A stretch of DNA of 61,060 nt from Actinotignum timonense (GTDB lineage Bacteria; Actinomycetota; Actinomycetes; Actinomycetales; Actinomycetaceae). Each line of letters starts with the position of its first letter. Position 1 is the stretch's first letter. Under the pieces are notes generated by a model. That model saw only the letters and a list, made by a program, of their open reading frames with translations. It searched no databases and was not told where the DNA came from. The stretch is from positions 738,476 to 799,535 of the forward strand of contig NZ_LT706966.1 in assembly GCF_900155575.1 (NCBI RefSeq), given 5' to 3'. A program made the position numbers and the translations under genes. Shown here in pieces: positions 60,518-61,060 of this stretch.

Positions 60518-61060
60518 ATGCCGTCCTATTCTTATCCCGGTGATGGGCTGCTGGCCTGCGTGCCCGGCATGGCGGTGTTCACGCCCGCCCTACCTGCCGA
60601 TCCGGCCGCGGTGTGGGAAGCGATGCGCGCCGGTCACGATTTCCCCACTCTTCTCACTCATCTGTGGTCCGCGCTGGGCGCGGATTTTGCGCTGTTCTAC
60701 GCCGACGGCCCGCTGCTGCGGGTCGCCGCGCACGGTCTCATCGTTCGCGACGTCACCGGCCGCGCGGTCGCGGACGGCAGTAACGCCCTCACCTGGCAAG
60801 AAGCCGCCACCACCCAGGACACCACGGTGACGGTGGGGAACGTTGGCGCTGCGGGTGCTGTGGGTGCGGAAAGCGCGGCATTCGGTGGGAACGACGGCGC
60901 AGCCTGGGGCACCGGTACACCCGGGAACGACGGCGCAGCTCCCGCACCTGGCCCGGCCCTTCCTCTGGAGCGCGGCATGGCCCGCGCCGGTGGCGCTCGC
61001 ATTAGCCTCAGCCCGGTTCTCAGCGGCCGGCCGGCGGCTGCGGTTGGCCGGCCCGCGGCT
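60518..61060 (+). CDS. N-terminal part of probable FHA-type protein (partial)
   Basis: Open from the ATG at 60518 to the window edge, 181 codons. AGGAGG lies 4 nt upstream. The first 100 residues (GDGLLACVPG, then PADPAAVWEAMRAG, LLRVAAHG and LTWQEA) follow the pattern of the N-terminal domain of actinobacterial FHA proteins, where a forkhead-associated domain comes later; the FHA part is outside the window. After residue 105 the chain is Gly/Ala-rich with NDGAA repeated. The assignment is tentative. Confidence 0.5.
   Translation, partial: MPSYSYPGDGLLACVPGMAVFTPALPADPAAVWEAMRAGHDFPTLLTHLWSALGADFALFYADGPLLRVAAHGLIVRDVTGRAVADGSNALTWQEAATTQDTTVTVGNVGAAGAVGAESAAFGGNDGAAWGTGTPGNDGAAPAPGPALPLERGMARAGGARISLSPVLSGRPAAAVGRPAA

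Overview
The window is high-GC DNA from an actinobacterium. Gene content (pcnA-type CCA transferase, class A PBP, rpsF-ssb-rpsR-rplI, dnaB, Gly/Ala-rich linkers, many apparently leaderless promoters) fits the Actinomycetaceae (Actinotignum/Actinobaculum-like); genus is inference only. The NUDIX/CCA/rpsF/dnaB order is usually found near the chromosomal origin in this phylum, but dnaA itself is not in the window. No tRNA, rRNA or CRISPR array was seen.

Layout. 1-15.2 kb is conserved core: the N-terminus of a secreted DUF6049-like protein, NUDIX hydrolase, CCA-adding enzyme, MFS permease, AI-2E-type permease, bifunctional PBP, a conserved protein of unknown function, TetR regulator, rpsF-ssb-rpsR-rplI, MATE transporter and dnaB. 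A cluster of DnaA-box-like sequences lies upstream of dnaB. 15.2-27.1 kb is a mixed housekeeping region: a secreted protein with a small membrane protein, serine beta-lactamase-fold hydrolase, HD protein, YdcF-like protein, PdxK/ThiD kinase, aldo/keto reductase, AlbA_2-type regulator with a striking operator array, L7/L12-like small protein, proline iminopeptidase, acyltransferase, IlvA and a CYTH protein.

27.4-46.4 kb is an accessory island, in part with lower GC. In order it holds: a DGQHR/AIPR-like protein and a PD-(D/E)XK nuclease-like protein, divergent around a run of five stem-loops; a GIY-YIG nuclease / DEAD-box helicase / MmeI-like DNA methyltransferase operon, whose methyltransferase is frameshifted near its C-terminus; three perfect DnaA boxes; a zinc-ribbon protein; an unknown gene plus XRE-ImmA/IrrE protein operon; a PIN toxin bracketed by two paralogous HTH antitoxins; DUF4261 and Panacea proteins; a TM2 gene cut by an intact IS3-family element with a 3-bp target duplication; and a 23-bp-period repeat array before a DUF4143 ATPase. 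No integrase or attachment site was found.

46.5-61 kb returns to core-like DNA: a histidine kinase, response regulator, AfuA-like binding protein, permease, ATPase and UhpT/GlpT-type antiporter (probably organophosphate sensing and uptake); a large sortase-anchored surface protein; a YhhQ-tgt queuine salvage pair; an unknown protein with a low-complexity linker; and the start of an FHA-type protein. A 10-mer, GGCGTCGTCG, recurs 13 times across the window irrespective of strand and reading frame and is nearly absent from the island.
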